A DNA stretch of 8,947 bases from Actinomycetes bacterium (lineage in GTDB: Bacteria; Actinomycetota; Acidimicrobiia; Spongiisociales; UBA5794): assembly GCA_023336875.1 (NCBI GenBank), contig JAMBLH010000054.1, positions 1 to 8,947 of the forward strand. The letters run 5' to 3'. The notes under the pieces are model-generated. The model saw only the letters and a program-made list of their open reading frames with translations. It had not been told where the DNA came from and searched no databases. The translations under genes were made by a program, and so were the position numbers. Every line of letters starts with the position of its first letter. Position 1 is the stretch's first letter. Positions 6,283 to 8,947 of this stretch are shown here, one piece after another.

Positions 6283-6311
6283 TCGACATTACAGCCAATT
6301 CCATATATACT
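6283..6311 (+). promoter_or_regulatory. Sigma-70-like promoter of the gene at 6372
   Basis: TCGACA (6283-6288; 5 of 6 to TTGACA) and TATACT (6306-6311; 5 of 6 to TATAAT) are separated by 17 bases, the ideal spacing. The expected transcription start is near 6318, giving a leader of roughly 54 bases before ATG 6372. This is the best promoter match in the window. Confidence 0.65.
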
Positions 6312-6327
6312 TACCAAAGAACTAAAG

Positions 6328-6349
6328 GCTTGTGAAAAATATCACAAGC
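6328..6349. promoter_or_regulatory. Perfect 8-bp palindrome matching a CRP/FNR-family operator
   Basis: GCTTGTGA and TCACAAGC are perfect inverted repeats around the 6-base spacer AAAATA. The core, TGTGA-N6-TCACA (6331-6346), equals the classical CRP consensus, also used with variations by actinobacterial homologues. It is centred about 20 bases downstream of the predicted transcription start, a position where a bound regulator would block transcription. As RNA it could also fold into a leader hairpin. Confidence 0.65.
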
Positions 6350-6371
6350 GCTCAACCAAGAGGGAGAGACA

Positions 6372-7097
6372 ATGAGATCCCGGATACGACAGCTTGGAAT
6401 CGTGATGGCGATCCTTGGGCTGATATTCGCAATAGGCGGAGCGTATGCATTCACGCAAGTACAGGAAGGTTACGACTCGCTAGAGGCGTTCAGCGTGGCA
6501 CAGAACGTGACGCTCAGCTACAACGAGGATGGCGAGCTCGTCGACCGCGGCACCACTGAGGGCGCAGACGCCATCATGGTGCTCCTCGTCGAGGAATGGG
6601 GCTACCCCGTAAAGGATGGCGACCTCGACCCGAACGACCCGCTCGTGAACACGGCGACAGAGTACATGTACCAGATGGCAACAGTCGGGTACCACACCCT
6701 CCACGGCACACAGACAGTGGTGTTGGCTGAGGATGTCGAGTACAACGATGAGCTGTTTGCCGCAGGCGAATACGAGCTATTCGTTCGTACCGTTGGCGAC
6801 CGTGGAGAGCTTGGTGGATATTGGACGGACTTTGACCGTCAGCATCCCATCGAAGGACCGGCACGCTCGCAGGCATGGAGCGGCACTGCTCACGGCCTCT
6901 TTGGAGAGTTGGGCGTCGGCGTGACGACAGCCTCAACGTTGCAGCTCGCCAACGGTGTCAGCATGATGATCGTTGGCCTCGGCCTCACGATCATGCTCCT
7001 TGGAGCTGGCATGTTCTGGGCCGGCAGTAGCAAGGAAGACGATCCCATGCCAGTGACCGTCGACCAAGATCCAGTACCACAGCCAGTTTCCGTCTAG
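6372..7097 (+). CDS. Two-TM protein with a large extracytoplasmic domain, function unknown
   Basis: The 241-residue product starts with a basic end (MRSRIRQ), TM1 at about 8-27, a domain of about 165 residues, TM2 at about 193-218, and a Pro/Asp-rich cytoplasmic tail. Both ends should be inside and the domain outside. Within it, HGTQTVVLAEDVEYNDELF-AGEYELFV (111-138) and GGYWTDFDRQHP (148-159) look like a beta-rich fold. The AYA at 24-26 could be a signal peptidase site, but TM2 argues for a bitopic hairpin-like protein either way. The ribosome site GGGAG (6362-6366) is 5 bases before the ATG. The gene has its own promoter, operator and terminator, so it is a single transcription unit. A decayed relative lies at 8811. 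I do not recognise the family. Confidence 0.85.
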   Translation: MRSRIRQLGIVMAILGLIFAIGGAYAFTQVQEGYDSLEAFSVAQNVTLSYNEDGELVDRGTTEGADAIMVLLVEEWGYPVKDGDLDPNDPLVNTATEYMYQMATVGYHTLHGTQTVVLAEDVEYNDELFAAGEYELFVRTVGDRGELGGYWTDFDRQHPIEGPARSQAWSGTAHGLFGELGVGVTTASTLQLANGVSMMIVGLGLTIMLLGAGMFWAGSSKEDDPMPVTVDQDPVPQPVSV

Positions 7098-7117
7098 AAA
7101 CACATCCACAGCGAACG

Positions 7118-7143
7118 ATCTGGGGTCCAACAGGGCCCCAGAT
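7118..7143. terminator. Hairpin terminator after the gene at 6372
   Basis: ATCTGGGGTCC (7118-7128) and GGGCCCCAGAT (7133-7143) pair over 11 bp with one G-U wobble around the loop AACA. A short T-rich run (TTCGTCT) follows. It begins 21 bases past the stop at 7097 and may also stop transcription coming from the minus-strand gene ending at 7247. Confidence 0.75.
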
Positions 7144-7246
7144 TTCGTCTACCGTGACATTTGGACCTGAAGCCGAAGCATCTCCTCGTCGCAACAGGCG
7201 TCTGATCGGGTGGCGGTGTGATACGGCTCACCTGTGGCCTTGAGCA

Positions 7247-8701
7247 TCAACTGTTGGTGCGCTGTTCCGCGATTCGAGCCATTCGCCGCGCCATAAGTCG
7301 CCAGATTGGAACGTGGAAGGGCAGGAGAACCCACCAGTAGAAACGGCCGAGCAACCCACGCGGTACGAACCATGCAGTTTGAATCAGCCGGGAGCCCCCC
7401 TCGATCGGTTCTACCTCCCACTCCAACCAGGCAGTGCCCGGGACTTTCATCTCAGCCTGCAGCAGCAGCCGCCCGAGATGCGGCTCGATCTCTGCTACAC
7501 GAAAAAAATCAAGCGACTCACCGGGTCGCAGTTCCTCCGGGTGTCGTCTGCCCCGCCGCAGGCCGACTCCTCCGAGCAACTGATCGACCCATCCTCGCAC
7601 GTCCCAAGCCCAGTTCATAGCGTAGTAACCCACCTCGCCGCCGATGCGAGCGACAGCCCAAAACAGGTCCTCAGGACGGGCCGAAGACTCAACAATTCGG
7701 CGATCGGTCTGCATGAGAGCCCCCGACCAGACTGGGTCCCCCGGTAGCGGCGCTCCCGGGGCCGTCAGAGCGTCCGACCATCTGGTCTCCACGGCAGAGC
7801 GTGAAACGGAGTGAAGAGCGCGTTGCAGAGCCTCGCGATACGAAAAGAGGCCGCTGGGTTCAAAGCCTGGCGGGAACGACCTTCGAACGACTACATCGTT
7901 GCGCAGGCTCTCAATCAGCGGTCGGACGACATCGGCCGGTAGGCCCGTCACAAAGCCAACCATCGGCGCCGACAGCCGGGTGCTGAAGATCGGAAGCGGT
8001 ATCACCAGCCGCTGACGAAGGCCAGCAACTTCTGCGTAGATTCGCATCATCTCTTCGTAAGTGAGAATGTCAGGTCCACCTATGTCATAGATCTTGTGGC
8101 CCGGATCATCGTTATCGATTTGGGAAACCAGTATTTCTAGGACGTTTCGAACCGCGATCGGCTGGCATTTCGTTTCGACCCAATGAGGCGTCATCATGAT
8201 GGGAAGGACCTCGGTGAGGTGCCGGATCATCTCAAACGACATCGAGCCCGATCCAATGATGACAGCCGCTCGGAGTTCGGTGACCGGCGTCCGGCCCATA
8301 GCAAGCACACGCCCAACCTCCTGACGGCTGGCCAGGTGGTCGGAGAGTACCTCGCCTTCGCTACCGAGACCTCCGAGGTAGACGATTCGGCGCAGCCCAA
8401 CTCGATCTGCCGCATCCCGGAAGTTCGCGGCCCCATGCCGACCTTGCTCTGCGAAGCGCCCTGGCGATTCCTTCATCGCATGGACCAGGAAGTAGGCGGC
8501 ATCGCAACCTGCAACGGCATGCTCAAGGCTGTCGGCGTCGAGCACATCGGCCGCTACAACCTCCACTTGATCTCGCCACGGGTCAAGGGTCAGAAATTCG
8601 GGGTTGCGCGACATGCAAATGACCTCATGCCCCTGTTCCAGCAACCGAGGAACCAATCGACCACCGATGTAGCCGGTAGCGCCTGTGACTATGATCCTCA
8701 T
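7247..8701 (-). CDS. Atypical SDR NAD(P)-dependent dehydrogenase with C-terminal DUF2867 domain
   Basis: The 484-residue protein opens with a Rossmann fold (about 1-290): nucleotide motif T-G-A-T-G-Y-I-G at 6-13 (GxxGxxG), Arg32 after the second strand, which favours NADP(H), and the segment IVYLGGLG-HLASRQEVG (106-130). The canonical YxxxK catalytic pair is not evident at its usual place, so it belongs to the atypical SDRs related to NmrA/NDUFA9-like proteins, and catalysis is uncertain. Residues from about 310 form the DUF2867 domain (WSDALTAPG near the start, FFRVAEIEPHLGRLLLQAEMKVPGTAWLEWEV in the middle) and end with FHVPIWRLMARRMARIAEQ. This two-part architecture is widespread and uncharacterised. 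No Shine-Dalgarno lies before ATG 8701. Monocistronic; the neighbours do not reveal the substrate. Confidence 0.9.
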   Translation of the reverse strand: MRIIVTGATGYIGGRLVPRLLEQGHEVICMSRNPEFLTLDPWRDQVEVVAADVLDADSLEHAVAGCDAAYFLVHAMKESPGRFAEQGRHGAANFRDAADRVGLRRIVYLGGLGSEGEVLSDHLASRQEVGRVLAMGRTPVTELRAAVIIGSGSMSFEMIRHLTEVLPIMMTPHWVETKCQPIAVRNVLEILVSQIDNDDPGHKIYDIGGPDILTYEEMMRIYAEVAGLRQRLVIPLPIFSTRLSAPMVGFVTGLPADVVRPLIESLRNDVVVRRSFPPGFEPSGLFSYREALQRALHSVSRSAVETRWSDALTAPGAPLPGDPVWSGALMQTDRRIVESSARPEDLFWAVARIGGEVGYYAMNWAWDVRGWVDQLLGGVGLRRGRRHPEELRPGESLDFFRVAEIEPHLGRLLLQAEMKVPGTAWLEWEVEPIEGGSRLIQTAWFVPRGLLGRFYWWVLLPFHVPIWRLMARRMARIAEQRTNS

Positions 8702-8810
8702 CCAACGAACTTAGCGCCCTGCTGAGCATGAGAGATCTCCGGCTCTCACCGTTGATGCCCAACAAGTTCCGACGATCACGGTCTGATCGCACGTGCCGGA
8801 AACCGACGTG
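8702..8810. other. Intergenic region upstream of the SDR gene
   Basis: It holds a small inverted repeat TGAGAG/CTCTCA (8729-8734 and 8743-8748) with an 8-base loop. A weak -10-like TAAGTT lies just before the SDR start on the minus strand. No open frame of note; in the frame leading into the remnant at 8811, a TGA at 8784-8786 closes the reading frame. Confidence 0.4.
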
Positions 8811-8947
8811 ATGCACGGAACACAGACTGTTGTTCTCAAAGAAGCCGCTGAGTTCAACGGTGAGGCCTTCGAGCGATGCGTCTCCGAAGTCGCCGTCGAA
8901 GGTCGCTACTGAACTGAGTTCGTACCCATCCACTTTGCGGACCTGCC
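8811..8947 (+). pseudogene. Decayed paralogue of the gene at 6372, cut by the window edge
   Basis: Read from 8811, the plus strand encodes MHGTQTVVLKEAAEFNGEAF, which matches LHGTQTVVLAEDVEYNDELF of the intact gene (residues 110-129). Further on, GRY-stop-TEF aligns with GGYWTDF (148-154): the stop TGA at 8910-8912 stands where the intact copy has the Trp codon TGG (residue 151). The same frame stays open after the stop to the window end (TEFVPIHFADL). About eight residues are missing between the two matching blocks. No counterpart to the first 110 residues or the first TM helix is convincing upstream. A 5'-truncated, inactivated copy is the best reading; the right part lies outside the window. 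Confidence 0.7.

Larger units (their letters stand above)
6154..6371. other. Divergent intergenic region with AT-rich block
   Basis: This region separates the second ECF operon (minus) from the gene at 6372 (plus). The left half is of ordinary composition. From 6261 to 6340 only 26 of 80 bases are G or C by my count, far below the surrounding genes. The AT-rich part contains the promoter and palindrome listed separately. No open reading frame of note. Confidence 0.7.

Noticed and set aside
7217..7232. Second CRP-like sequence TGTGA-N6-TCACC
   Set aside because: It lies between the 3' ends of two convergent genes, one position is off consensus, and no promoter is near; probably chance.
7313..7747. 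144-residue open frame on the plus strand
   Set aside because: Antisense shadow of the SDR DUF2867 region; no recognisable features and no start context.
8183..8725. 180-residue open frame on the plus strand opposite the SDR gene
   Set aside because: It is antisense to a clear family member and its product has no coherent domain or composition.
8760..8785. GGAAC on the minus strand upstream of the SDR gene as an ECF -35 element
   Set aside because: No CGTC-like -10 lies at 16-17 bases, so an ECF promoter is not supported.
8759..8810. Weak likeness of DDHGLIARAGNRRDA (plus strand) to residues around 52-67 of the 6372 product
   Set aside because: It needs another frame and a deletion of about 45 codons; too short and loose to claim as part of the remnant.

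Overview
The window looks like chromosomal DNA from a high-GC Gram-positive bacterium, most likely an actinomycete relative. This is inferred from moderately high GC, GTG starts with 4-base stop/start overlaps, two ECF sigma factor loci, a CGSGVTA-type sulfurtransferase and a DUF2867-type dehydrogenase. The exact lineage cannot be read from the sequence. I see no rRNA, tRNA, CRISPR array, transposase or phage gene.

Layout. (1) 1-451, minus: a membrane protein gene that runs off the left edge and carries a one-base frameshift near 229. (2) 534-3918, plus: a tightly spaced run of five genes. These are a two-domain 3-mercaptopyruvate/thiosulfate sulfurtransferase, an MFS exporter of the Bcr/CflA type (4-base overlap), a DUF2892 two-helix membrane protein, a membrane-tethered thioredoxin, and a small membrane methyltransferase of the isoprenylcysteine/phospholipid methyltransferase type. 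The theme is sulfur transfer and thiol redox at the membrane. (3) 3961-4712, plus: an ECF sigma factor overlapping a short soluble zinc-type anti-sigma factor. (4) 6153-4764, minus: a second ECF sigma operon holding the sigma factor, a two-TM protein that is probably its anti-sigma factor, and a membrane-anchored NTF2-like protein. The two sigma loci converge on a strong hairpin at 4723-4750. (5) 6154-6371: a divergent intergenic region with an AT-rich block, a good sigma-70-like promoter and a perfect CRP/FNR-type palindrome, leading into (6) 6372-7097, plus: an unassigned protein with two TM helices and a large extracytoplasmic domain, closed by a hairpin at 7118-7143. (7) 8701-7247, minus: an atypical SDR dehydrogenase with a C-terminal DUF2867 domain. 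(8) 8811-8947, plus: a decayed paralogue of gene (6), with a stop codon exactly where the intact copy has a conserved Trp.

The most interesting points are the operator downstream of a recognisable promoter for the gene at 6372, the degenerate second copy of that gene beyond the SDR gene, the frameshift at a CCC-G proline codon in the first gene, and the pairing of an ECF sigma factor with a membrane-tethered NTF2-like protein.
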